Of a DNA stretch of 64,000 bases, positions 32,154 to 40,955 are shown in pieces; position 1 is the stretch's first letter, and each line of letters begins with the position of its first letter. The notes under the pieces are model-generated. The model was not told where the DNA came from and did no database searches. It saw only the letters and a program-made list of their open reading frames with translations. Source of the DNA: an uncultured Lachnobacterium sp. (GTDB taxonomy: Bacteria > Bacillota > Clostridia > Lachnospirales > Lachnospiraceae); the NCBI GenBank assembly GCA_900550545.1, contig URSS01000002.1, positions 97,360-161,359 of the forward strand. Reading direction: 5' to 3'. The position numbers were made by a program, and so were the translations under genes.

Positions 32154-32167
32154 TTTAATTCTCCTTT

Positions 32168-32971
32168 TTATTGTGCACGAAGTACCGGCGAAACAGTATC
32201 TCTTTTGGCTACATACATTGGGAAATCATCCGCTTTGTATGGATTATCTCCACTCGTAACCTCCAGACGCACCGCCTCATAGGCCAGCTCTTCGTAATTA
32301 TTTTCTTTGCTCAGATGGCCCAGCATAACTGTTCCAAATTTATCATGAAGAAGTTCGCCAAGCAGCTGCCCGCTTCGCTCGTTCGACAAATGACCTCTGT
32401 CGCCCATAATACGTCGCTTCAATGAATAAGGATATGCACCTGTCTCCAGCATATGTATATCATGATTAGCCTCCAGCAGAAGGACTTCCAATCCCTGAAG
32501 TTCCTGTATTATTGCATCATCATAGGTTCCAAGATCTGTAACAACCGCAAAAATATGATGATCCTTTTTGATCCGGTATGCCACCGGTTCTGCCGCATCG
32601 TGCGAAATCGGAATCGGTGTAATTTCCAGATCACCAATTGAAAATTCTTCCATTGGCGTAATAGGGTGAAACAGACTTTCCTCTATTTTTCCCACAGACT
32701 TTACATTTTTTATTGCGTCAATGGTTCCAGGTGTTGCATACAGCGGCAGACCATAACGTCTTGCCATAACGCCAAGTCCCGCGATATGGTCAATATGCTC
32801 ATGCGTCACAAGTATCCCCTGCATATCCTGGCTTTTCAGATCAATGGCATTTAGTCCGTTCTCGATCTTTTTGCCACTGATGCCGGCATCGATCAGTACA
32901 TGGGAATCATCTGAACCTACGCAGATACAATTGCCACTGCTTCCACTCGCAATACTACATAATTCTAACAT
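32168..32971 (-). CDS. MBL fold metallo-hydrolase, YycJ/WalJ type
   Basis: 267-residue cytoplasmic metallo-beta-lactamase fold protein. It opens MLELCSIASGSSGNCICVG, the start pattern of the YycJ/VicX group, and has the zinc motif THEHIDHIAGL. YycJ proteins are linked to cell-wall/WalRK operons and DNA-replication coordination in other Firmicutes; there are no walRK genes here. The start at 32971 has GGAAAGAG upstream and the gene begins right at the stop of the FtsA-like gene (2-base gap), so the two are coupled. Confidence 0.88.
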   Translation of the reverse strand: MLELCSIASGSSGNCICVGSDDSHVLIDAGISGKKIENGLNAIDLKSQDMQGILVTHEHIDHIAGLGVMARRYGLPLYATPGTIDAIKNVKSVGKIEESLFHPITPMEEFSIGDLEITPIPISHDAAEPVAYRIKKDHHIFAVVTDLGTYDDAIIQELQGLEVLLLEANHDIHMLETGAYPYSLKRRIMGDRGHLSNERSGQLLGELLHDKFGTVMLGHLSKENNYEELAYEAVRLEVTSGDNPYKADDFPMYVAKRDTVSPVLRAQ

Positions 32972-32972
32972 G

Positions 32973-35045
32973 TTAATTCTCTTTCCAGTATAATTCGATG
33001 TTGTCCCCATTTGCCAGTGGCTGCGAAAATTCTGCTTCTTTTCCATTGACTAACGTCGCAATGGCGCGTCCTTTTCCAGCAGACAGATCAAAGGAATACC
33101 AGTCAAATACATCAACAAAGATATAATTTTGCTTTCCTGTCATGGTCACGGACTCTCCGTTTACCATAATGGTAACAGATCCTTCCGTTTCCTTTGGTGC
33201 TTCCTCTTCTTTCGTTTCCTGAGACTCATCCTCTGCAGACACTTCCGAAGAAGTATCACTTATTGTAGCATTATAACGATTCTCCGGCTCCGGCGCAACC
33301 CCAAAGGAGAGAACTGTCCAGTCAATCGTAAAATTTTCGTATACAAGCGTGTCAAAATCCGCCAGCCGGTTGTTGACGAGAATCTCATGATCGGTATCTA
33401 CTTCCACATCCATAAATTCTGCGACCTGACGCACTGTATAATAATTTCTCGTCTCAATGACATCGCCTTCTTTGATCTCATAAGAACCCGGTTCCAACTG
33501 TCCATTGACTTCTACAAATTTTGGACAGACAACGGTTTTTCCATTGATGATCACCGTAAGTGTAGACTCATGATACTCCTCTAACTGCTCAACGGTATAT
33601 ACGGCATCTGCTCCCGCTGTGGACGGTTCAATTGTTACCTCACAGTTTGGAACAAGTGGTGTATTAATGTTTGCAGGTCTGCCATTCAATGTTACAATCG
33701 CAGGTTCTCCGGCCTCGCCTCTTGCAATTCTCGCCGCACCATTTACCACAAAATTGATTGGCATGCCACGTTTTGGAAAAAGCTCATCATTCGGAAATCC
33801 CGCCTGTAATGCTGCATCCACAATCGTGAGACGATTGTTGTCATATAATTTCAGACGCTCGCCATTGAACTTCATCATAATAAAATTGTTACGCTGCTCA
33901 TAATAATTGAGGCAGATTCCAATCGGTGTAACCAAAAGCGGATCTTTGTGGATATCTTCCTGTTCAAAGACAACTTCTTTGAGAACTTCCTCTCCACGCA
34001 ATGCCACACGTTCCTCCGGCAGTTCCAGTTTCTTGGCAAGCATCTGTGTAAATCCATGGATTTTTCCGCCGCCTCCTACGACAAAGCAGGCACTGACGGT
34101 CTTATCGCCATTCAATTCCATAATCTTAGTGGCAACCTCAGATGTAATCTTATCTACCGTAGGCTCCACAAGATCCCAGATTTCCTTGGAAGGAATTGTA
34201 TGGGAAATGCTCATGATATCTTCATATGTCACTTCCTCTTCTGTCGTCGATGCAAGCTTCATCGCCTCTGCCGACTTAAAATCCACAAGGAAATGCTGTA
34301 CAATCAATTCCGTCAGCTCATCTCCCGCATATGGAATCATTCCATACGCAATAATACTTCCTTCTCTCGTCACAGAAATATCGGAAGTTCCAGCTCCCAC
34401 ATCAACCAATGCAATATTTAACATACGGTAATTTTCCGGAATGGCTACATTGATTGCAGCAATTGGCTCCAACGTCATATTGGCAACTGTAAGCCCTGCC
34501 TGTCCTACTGCGGAATACAAACCATCCACAACATCTTCCGGAAGGAATGTTACAATAATATCTTCACCTATTTTTGTTGCTTTATGATCCTCAAGGCTTA
34601 TGAATACTTCATCATTTAAAAAATATTTCACAACCGAATAGCCCACACAGTAAAACTTATACTGTGTATCATTGGCTTCTTTTAAAATATCCTGTGCCTT
34701 TTCAATCCCCAGCAAATCCAGCGTATGAATATCCTCTCCAGTAACAATGCTCTCCTCCGCATACTCATACTCGACATGTGTGGTAACCGTCTTTAACACA
34801 CGACCAGCGGCTGCAATACACACATCACTCAGCGGTTCATTCAGCTGTGCTTCGAGTTCTGCTTTCACCTGGCCAATAATTCGTCCAACCTTACCGATAT
34901 CATGAATCTGCCCATCCAGCATTGCACGGGTTTCGTGCTGTCTCACGCACTGCGCTGCCACTATAAACTTATCATCTTCTGTCCGGTATCCCACAGTTCC
35001 CACTACATTGCGGGTTCCAATGTCCAAACCAAATACGTTACTCAT
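32973..35045 (-). CDS. FtsA-like actin-fold protein with a long C-terminal extension
   Basis: 690 residues; ordinary FtsA is about 420. Residues 1-380 are the FtsA/actin-like ATPase: GLDIGTRNVVG (phosphate 1), VDVGAGTSDISV (phosphate 2) and CFVVGGGGKIHG (adenosine). The remaining 310 residues contain repeated segments such as FVVNGAARIARGEAGEPAIV, LTVIINGKTVV and ATLVNGKEAEFSQPLANGD, which look like beta-grasp (ThiS/TGS-like) modules. A Glu/Ser-rich linker lies near 600-630. No C-terminal amphipathic membrane anchor is visible. It overlaps coaE by four bases. A cytoskeletal or division role is inferred from the fold only. Confidence 0.8.
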   Translation of the reverse strand: MSNVFGLDIGTRNVVGTVGYRTEDDKFIVAAQCVRQHETRAMLDGQIHDIGKVGRIIGQVKAELEAQLNEPLSDVCIAAAGRVLKTVTTHVEYEYAEESIVTGEDIHTLDLLGIEKAQDILKEANDTQYKFYCVGYSVVKYFLNDEVFISLEDHKATKIGEDIIVTFLPEDVVDGLYSAVGQAGLTVANMTLEPIAAINVAIPENYRMLNIALVDVGAGTSDISVTREGSIIAYGMIPYAGDELTELIVQHFLVDFKSAEAMKLASTTEEEVTYEDIMSISHTIPSKEIWDLVEPTVDKITSEVATKIMELNGDKTVSACFVVGGGGKIHGFTQMLAKKLELPEERVALRGEEVLKEVVFEQEDIHKDPLLVTPIGICLNYYEQRNNFIMMKFNGERLKLYDNNRLTIVDAALQAGFPNDELFPKRGMPINFVVNGAARIARGEAGEPAIVTLNGRPANINTPLVPNCEVTIEPSTAGADAVYTVEQLEEYHESTLTVIINGKTVVCPKFVEVNGQLEPGSYEIKEGDVIETRNYYTVRQVAEFMDVEVDTDHEILVNNRLADFDTLVYENFTIDWTVLSFGVAPEPENRYNATISDTSSEVSAEDESQETKEEEAPKETEGSVTIMVNGESVTMTGKQNYIFVDVFDWYSFDLSAGKGRAIATLVNGKEAEFSQPLANGDNIELYWKEN

Positions 35046-35644
35046 ATGTGTCTCTCCCTCAACGCCTTATCAATCTGTGCCAGCGTCTGTTCAATTCTTC
35101 CATCGTTATTAATGACCAGCTGACAGTTTTTTCGATATTCATCCTCGCTCAGCTGACTATCAAAAATCTGGTCAATTTTTGTATCTGAATATCCTCTTGA
35201 AATTTTCAGACGCTCTCTTCGAATTTCTCTGTCCGTATAAATATACCAAAGTTCATCACATATTTCATCATAATGTTCTTCAATAAGCAAAGCCGCTTCC
35301 AATACTAGAAGCTTGCGCACACCGCCTTCCCGTTCGGCCTGCACCTGCTCACATACATATTCTTTGACTGCCGGATGGACAATTCCATTCAGCAGATTTC
35401 TTTTCTCCTCATCTGCAAAAATCACAGATGCCAGTTTCTTGCGGTCAAAGTGCCCATCTTTCTGGAAAATATCTTCTTTTTTGAATAACTCCGCCAGTTT
35501 TTCAAAACACATCGTTCCCGGCTCCATAAGCTCGTGCGCGATCTCATCTGCAAGCATGACCCTGGTTCCGTGGTGTCTGGCTAGATAATTTAATATCTCT
35601 GATTTTCCGGCTCCCACACCGCCTGTAATTCCAACAAAAAGCAT
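35042..35644 (-). CDS. coaE: Dephospho-CoA kinase
   Basis: 200-residue kinase for the last step of coenzyme A synthesis. The P-loop GITGGVGAGKSE is at residues 5-16, followed by VMLADEIAHELMEPG, which holds the catalytic Asp, and HPAVKEYV. It lies ten bases after polA, a common Firmicute pairing, and overlaps the FtsA-like gene. Confidence 0.95.
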   Translation of the reverse strand: MLFVGITGGVGAGKSEILNYLARHHGTRVMLADEIAHELMEPGTMCFEKLAELFKKEDIFQKDGHFDRKKLASVIFADEEKRNLLNGIVHPAVKEYVCEQVQAEREGGVRKLLVLEAALLIEEHYDEICDELWYIYTDREIRRERLKISRGYSDTKIDQIFDSQLSEDEYRKNCQLVINNDGRIEQTLAQIDKALRERHI

Positions 35645-35653
35645 ATTGGCCTC

Positions 35654-38386
35654 CTAATGTGCATCATACCAGTTATATCCGGTTTCTGTTCCGACTGCAA
35701 GTTCTACACTTAAATCTGCTGCACCCTGCATTTCCTGCTCCAAAAGCGCAATCACTGCATTCTTTTCTTCTTCTGCGGTCTCAATCAAAAGTTCATCATG
35801 TACCTGTAAGATTAGTCTGGATTTATACTTTTCACGAATCAGACGGTCATGCACACGAATCATCGCAATTTTAATAATATCTGCTGCGGTTCCCTGGATT
35901 GGCGCATTCATCGCAACACGCTCCCCAAACTGCCGCTGCATATAATTGCTGGATGACAGTTCCGGAATCGGGCGAATTCTTCCATATAAGGTTTTGGTAA
36001 CACCCTTTTCTTTCGCTTCTGCAACCGTACGATCTAAAAACTCCTTAATTTTTGGATAGGTTTCAAAATAACTGTCGATATATCCCTGTGCTTCTTTCTG
36101 CCCGATATCAAGGTCCTGGCTCAGACCAAATGCGCTGATTCCGTATACAATACCAAAATTGACAGCTTTTGCATTTCGTCTCTGCAAATCAGTTACCTCA
36201 TCAAACGGCACATGAAATACTTTGGAAGCCGTACTTCTATGAATATCCTGATTCTCCCGGAACGCCTCAATCAGCTGCTCATCTCCGGACATATGTGCCA
36301 GGAGACGAAGTTCGATTTGTGAGTAATCTGAATCCACAAACAAATCTCCATCCAGCGGATGAAATACTTTACGGATCATTTTTCCAAGCTCGATACGGAT
36401 TGGAATATTCTGCAGGTTCGGATCCGTACTGCTAAGTCTTCCGGTTGCTGTAATCGTCTGATGAAATGTCGTATGGATCTTTCCCGTCTCATCAATGTAA
36501 TTGGCAAGTCCATCCGCATAGGTCGATTTCAATTTGGCCAGTTTGCGATACTCTAATATATCCGCAACAATCGGATAATCACCTGCCAGTTTCTCCAGCA
36601 CTTCCGCAGAAGTGGAAAATCCGGTCTTTGTCTTTTTGCCATTCGGAAGCTGCATTTTCTCAAACAGAATCACGCCAAGCTGCTTCGGTGAATTGATATT
36701 GAACTGTTCACCCGCTTCTTCGTATATTTTCTGTTCCAGTTCCGCAATCGAAACCGAAAGCTTTTCACCATACTCTTTCAGTGCATCCGCATCAATGCTG
36801 ATTCCCTGCCGTTCCATATCAGACAATACAAAAACAAGTGGCATCTCGATTTCACGGAAAAGCGAATCCATGCCCTGTTCTTTTAACGATTCCATTAGAA
36901 CCGGATAGGACTTCCACGAAATATATGCCTCATAGCAGGCATAATCCACTGCCTTTTTTTCATCTTCCGCAAGCACTTCTGCTACCGTTTTCTTTCCGAG
37001 TAAATCTGCCTTGCCCGGTACCATAAGTCCCAGATAATCCTTTGCGACATCATCGCATGGGTATTCGCCCTTTAGCGGATTCAACAGATAGGCTGCCACT
37101 GTACGGTCAAAAAAGCGATCTCTCTGCGCACAATATGCGTCCCAGTCCTCTGCTGCTTTTTCTTCATTCATCCATTCCAGATACGGCAACTGTGATTTCA
37201 AATCGGCCGTAAGCAGCTGCTTGCTTTTACATACAAACAGATATGTCATCAAATCATCTGCCGTAAGCTCATCTCCGGTAACGAACAAATATATGTCTTC
37301 CTCAGAAAAAGCCACTGCAAGTGCTGCAAATGCATTCTTCGGTGCAGCTGCAAACAAAAGCATCTGTCCGTCCGATTCCTGTTTGTTATCCGCATTTGGA
37401 ATAACTGTAAAAGCAAGCGGCTTTTCCTCCACTTTCTTCCAGATACGTTCTGCCTCTGCTTTTGTTTTTATTACCGTAAAATGCTCCTGGGCATTGTTTT
37501 TCGGTGCGTCCACGGAAAATCGTCCCAAAAGATTCTTAAACTCCAGTTTCTTGCACATCAGATACGCTTCTGGTGTATAAAGCGCATCATTTGACGCTAA
37601 CGCCGCCTCTTTAAAATCATACTCCACAGGAACATCTGTGATAATGGTCGCAAGCTTTTTGCTCATGACCGCCTGCTGCCAATATTCCACAATATTCTTT
37701 GAGGCACGAGGAGGACGGACAACTTCCGCATTCTCATGTACCGCCTCAATGCTTCCATATTGTGCGATCAGTGCTGTCGCTGTCTTTTCTCCAATGCCCG
37801 GAACACCTGGAATATTGTCCGCGGTATCACCCATAAGTGCTTTGACATCGATAAATTCCTTTGGTGTGACCAGATAACGTGCTTTGACATCTTCTGCAAA
37901 ATAATCTTCAATTTCAGTTCCGGTCTTTTTGGTTTTTGGAATACGGATTTTTACATGTTCCGTTGCGAGCTGCAACAAATCTCTGTCTCCGGATACCACC
38001 GACACATCCATGCCTTCCCGCTCACCCATTCCGGCAAGTGTTCCAAGCAGATCATCCGCTTCGTAACCTTCCATCTCGATAATGCGTACGCCCATGGCGT
38101 TCAGCATCTCTTTGATCATCGGCACCTGCTGCCGCAGGGCATCATCCATCGGTGAACGCGTACCTTTGTAGGCATCAAACATCTTGTGCCGAAACGTCGG
38201 CGCATGAACATCAAAAGCCACTGTCAGATAGTCCGGCTTTTCCTCTTCCAATATTTTAAACATAATATTCAAAAAGCCATACACGGCATTGGTGTGCAAT
38301 CCTTCTGAATTTGTGAGATCCGGCAATCCAAAAAATGCACGGTTCAAAATGCTGTGTCCATCGATCAGTACCAGCTTTTTACTCAT
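35654..38386 (-). CDS. polA: DNA polymerase I
   Basis: 910 residues. The N-terminal 5'-3' exonuclease/flap domain (residues 1-290) has VSGDRDLLQL, DVKALMGDTADNIPGV and the helix-hairpin-helix GIGEKTA. The middle 3'-5' exonuclease-like domain seems to lack the DxE and DxxxY metal ligands, as in many Firmicute enzymes. The polymerase domain has motif A DYSQIELRLLAH, motif B RRNAKAVNFGIVYG and motif C VHDELL. It acts in Okazaki-fragment processing and repair. It sits between aminopeptidase P and coaE. Confidence 0.97.
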   Translation of the reverse strand: MSKKLVLIDGHSILNRAFFGLPDLTNSEGLHTNAVYGFLNIMFKILEEEKPDYLTVAFDVHAPTFRHKMFDAYKGTRSPMDDALRQQVPMIKEMLNAMGVRIIEMEGYEADDLLGTLAGMGEREGMDVSVVSGDRDLLQLATEHVKIRIPKTKKTGTEIEDYFAEDVKARYLVTPKEFIDVKALMGDTADNIPGVPGIGEKTATALIAQYGSIEAVHENAEVVRPPRASKNIVEYWQQAVMSKKLATIITDVPVEYDFKEAALASNDALYTPEAYLMCKKLEFKNLLGRFSVDAPKNNAQEHFTVIKTKAEAERIWKKVEEKPLAFTVIPNADNKQESDGQMLLFAAAPKNAFAALAVAFSEEDIYLFVTGDELTADDLMTYLFVCKSKQLLTADLKSQLPYLEWMNEEKAAEDWDAYCAQRDRFFDRTVAAYLLNPLKGEYPCDDVAKDYLGLMVPGKADLLGKKTVAEVLAEDEKKAVDYACYEAYISWKSYPVLMESLKEQGMDSLFREIEMPLVFVLSDMERQGISIDADALKEYGEKLSVSIAELEQKIYEEAGEQFNINSPKQLGVILFEKMQLPNGKKTKTGFSTSAEVLEKLAGDYPIVADILEYRKLAKLKSTYADGLANYIDETGKIHTTFHQTITATGRLSSTDPNLQNIPIRIELGKMIRKVFHPLDGDLFVDSDYSQIELRLLAHMSGDEQLIEAFRENQDIHRSTASKVFHVPFDEVTDLQRRNAKAVNFGIVYGISAFGLSQDLDIGQKEAQGYIDSYFETYPKIKEFLDRTVAEAKEKGVTKTLYGRIRPIPELSSSNYMQRQFGERVAMNAPIQGTAADIIKIAMIRVHDRLIREKYKSRLILQVHDELLIETAEEEKNAVIALLEQEMQGAADLSVELAVGTETGYNWYDAH

Positions 38387-38424
38387 TCATAACTCCTTCT
38401 TGTCCCCGACAACCGGTGACTGTT

Positions 38425-40209
38425 TTATATTTCTCTGGTTGCTTCTTTCAACCACTCCAGTTCGTCTCCCTCAAGATAAGGAGAGACCACCGTATATACT
38501 TTTTTGTGGTAAGCGTTCAGGCGCGCCCTCTCTGTCTCTGTCATCTGCTGCGGCACTACCGCATCCAGATCAAACGGTACATACGTTATATTTTCAAAAT
38601 GCATAAACTGTCCATAAGAATTTTTTTCATCCTTGCAGCATACCAGTTCATTTTCCAGACGAATTCCATACTGTCCCTCAATATAGATGCCCGGCTCATC
38701 GGTTGTTACCATACCTTCTTCCAAAATGCATTCTTCACTCACCGGAGACTTTTTCCAGCGAAACGCATTCGGTCCCTCATGAACACTTAAGGTATAGCCG
38801 ACACCGTGTCCCGTTCCATGCTTATAATCAAGTCCTGCTTCCCACAAAGGCTCTCTTGCAACAATATCGAGATTTCTTCCCGAACATCCATACAAAAAAC
38901 GCACATTTGCAAGATTCATATTAGAACGGCACACGCGGGTATAATTTGCCTTCATCTCATCCGTAAGCGGTCCAAGTGCAAATGTTCTCGTAATATCTGT
39001 TGTTCCTTCCAGATAGTGTCCACCGGAATCCACTAAAAGAAACCCTTCCGGTTTCAAGGGAACATCGGTTTCTTCTGTTGCTGCATAATGAACAATTGCC
39101 CCATGTTCTGCGTAACCTGCAATTGTCTCAAAGCTCAGATCAAGAAAACCTTCCTGCTGGCCGCGAAGATCTGCAAGATACTCTGCCACTGAGATTTCTG
39201 TCATTGGTATTTTTCCCACATTTTTCTTCAGCCAATACATGAACTTGCACATTGCGACTGCATCTTTCACATGTGCATCCTTAATATGTCCAATTTCTGT
39301 TTTATTTTTTACTGCTTTCAATTTTTCGGTAGGATCTGCCACTTCTATGATCTTATTGGAAGAAGAAATACTCTTTCTTGTCCGATAATTAATCACTGCC
39401 GGATTCAACAGAATCGATTTATGTTCCATCATCGCAACATATGCATAAAAAGAATCATAAGGCATTGTCTGTATCTGATTCGCATGCAGATACTCCTGCA
39501 TCGTTGCATCTAAAATCTCTTCCTGTACAAACCAGATGCATTCTTTTTCGGTCAGCAGAATATAAGAAAGCACTACCGGCACATAGCTGATATCATTGCC
39601 TCGTACATTTAACAGCCAGGCGATATCCGAAAGGGATGAAAGGATATAGGTATCCACCCCCTTTTCTTTCATAATCCGGCGCACATCGGCGCATTTGTCT
39701 CCTGTACCTCTTCCGCTGTATGCCTCATCCAGAATCCAGGCTGGTTCTTTTGCCATCGGTGGGCGATCCTCCCAGATGGCATCCACCAAATCGTTCTCTG
39801 CCGATACAAATGCCTTCTTTTTCGCCGCGATTTCTTCTAACTCCTCACCCCAGTGCGCATTGACAACACGTCCGTCAAATCCGATTGTCTCGCCTTCCAT
39901 GAGATTCTTTTCAATATATTCATTCACAGTAGGAACGCCTTCCTCTCCCATGCGGTACAGAGTAATGGTCGTTCCTTTTAATTGTCTGGCGGCCTGCACA
40001 AAATATCTTCCATCCGTCCAAAGCCCGGCCTCTGTCATCGTAATCACCGCCGTACCGGCTGACCCGGTAAATCCAGTGATATACGTTCTTGCCATAAAAT
40101 ATGCTCCAACATATTCGGATTCGTGAAAATCCGAAGTTGGAACCACATACACAGAAATATTGTGTTTTTTCATTTCTCGACGAAGTGCTGCAAGTCTCTG
40201 CGGAATCAT
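38425..40209 (-). CDS. Aminopeptidase P family protein (M24B, long XPNPEP1-like form)
   Basis: 594-residue Xaa-Pro aminopeptidase, releasing N-terminal residues before proline. It has the three-domain long form: two creatinase-like N-terminal domains and a C-terminal pita-bread catalytic domain. Metal ligands are visible in LLVDSGGHYLEGTTDITRT (two Asp), KHGTGHGVGYTLSVHEGP (His) and VTTDEPGIYIEGQYGIRLENE (two Glu). No signal peptide is present. Its start overlaps the thioesterase stop by four bases. Confidence 0.93.
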   Translation of the reverse strand: MIPQRLAALRREMKKHNISVYVVPTSDFHESEYVGAYFMARTYITGFTGSAGTAVITMTEAGLWTDGRYFVQAARQLKGTTITLYRMGEEGVPTVNEYIEKNLMEGETIGFDGRVVNAHWGEELEEIAAKKKAFVSAENDLVDAIWEDRPPMAKEPAWILDEAYSGRGTGDKCADVRRIMKEKGVDTYILSSLSDIAWLLNVRGNDISYVPVVLSYILLTEKECIWFVQEEILDATMQEYLHANQIQTMPYDSFYAYVAMMEHKSILLNPAVINYRTRKSISSSNKIIEVADPTEKLKAVKNKTEIGHIKDAHVKDAVAMCKFMYWLKKNVGKIPMTEISVAEYLADLRGQQEGFLDLSFETIAGYAEHGAIVHYAATEETDVPLKPEGFLLVDSGGHYLEGTTDITRTFALGPLTDEMKANYTRVCRSNMNLANVRFLYGCSGRNLDIVAREPLWEAGLDYKHGTGHGVGYTLSVHEGPNAFRWKKSPVSEECILEEGMVTTDEPGIYIEGQYGIRLENELVCCKDEKNSYGQFMHFENITYVPFDLDAVVPQQMTETERARLNAYHKKVYTVVSPYLEGDELEWLKEATREI

Positions 40210-40670
40210 TCCACATCCCCCTTCATCTCAAAGAACTTCGTATCCAGTTCCGGATACATGCGCTTGAGTGAAATAGGCTTTCCCGCACGATTCAAAAAGC
40301 AATGGCTGCTGCTTCCGGTCGTACGCAATTCTCCGGTTTCTTTATCCGTCATAACATATTCCACTTCCATTTTGATGCCATTGTATTTCACAAGTTTTGT
40401 CTGAATCACAACAGTATCATCAAAATGAACCATACTGTGATAATTCACAGAAATTGAGAGTACCGGACTGATAATCTCCATTTCTTCCATCTGCTTGTAG
40501 CTTAGTCCCATCTGATCCATCAGATCCATACGGGCTTCCTCCATCCATTTCACATAATTACTGTGATGGATAATTCCCATCTGATCTGTCTCATAATATT
40601 TTGCATGATGCTCATATGGGCGTAATTTTACGTCTGTTGTTGGTCTTGCAAGTTCAATTTCCTGTTTCAT
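40206..40670 (-). CDS. Acyl-CoA thioesterase, 4HBT/YbgC family
   Basis: 154-residue hot-dog fold thioesterase that hydrolyses acyl-CoA. The catalytic segment YYETDQMGIIHHSNYVKWMEEAR holds the Asp and the H-x-N-Y pattern typical of YbgC-type enzymes. The start at 40670 follows TAGGAGGTATTTGACG; a longer frame to 40721 runs into the promoter. It is the first gene of an eight-gene transcript that runs to 30478. Confidence 0.88.
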   Translation of the reverse strand: MKQEIELARPTTDVKLRPYEHHAKYYETDQMGIIHHSNYVKWMEEARMDLMDQMGLSYKQMEEMEIISPVLSISVNYHSMVHFDDTVVIQTKLVKYNGIKMEVEYVMTDKETGELRTTGSSSHCFLNRAGKPISLKRMYPELDTKFFEMKGDVE

Positions 40671-40692
40671 CGTCAAATACCTCCTACAACAT

Positions 40693-40721
40693 ATACTACA
40701 CTGTGTTTTATTATGACACAA
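40693..40721 (-). promoter_or_regulatory. Promoter of the thioesterase-polA-coaE-UPF0210 operon
   Basis: Minus-strand TTGTGT (40716-40721) and TAGTAT (40693-40698) with a 17-bp spacer, directly upstream of the thioesterase ribosome site. Confidence 0.6.
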
Positions 40722-40744
40722 CCCGGCAGAAAATTCAATGTAAC

Positions 40745-40855
40745 TTAGCCTTCTATTTCTTCATACATTTCTGCATAATCACTTTCATCTGCAAAAAGCA
40801 CATACTGTCCGTCTACATATCCCATATATCCGCTTTCTACTACATATCCCTTCAT
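40745..40855 (-). CDS. Small acidic aromatic-rich protein (36 residues)
   Basis: The frame reads MKGYVVESGYMGYVDGQYV and continues with LFADESDYAEMYEEIEG. A strong ribosome site GGAGGAAAAACAG precedes the ATG at 40853-40855. The composition (five Tyr pairs with Gly, an acidic tail) looks selected and not random, and I recall similar short proteins in Clostridia, but I cannot name a family. It lies between a terminator and the promoter of the thioesterase operon, so it needs its own promoter in the 70-base gap upstream. Confidence 0.65.
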   Translation of the reverse strand: MKGYVVESGYMGYVDGQYVLFADESDYAEMYEEIEG

Positions 40856-40925
40856 CTGTTTTTCCTCCGTTCTTCTGATAAAGGAATTATCGCCTATATG
40901 GTGTACTATAATACGGACACTAAAA

Positions 40926-40947
40926 AGCACACGCTTTCGCGTGTGCT
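40926..40947 (-). terminator. Terminator of the Na/Pi cotransporter gene
   Basis: AGCACACGC-gaaa-GCGTGTGCT followed by TTTTTAG on the minus strand: a nine-pair perfect stem with a GNRA-type loop, nine bases after the transporter stop. Confidence 0.9.
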
Positions 40948-40955
40948 CTACAAAC

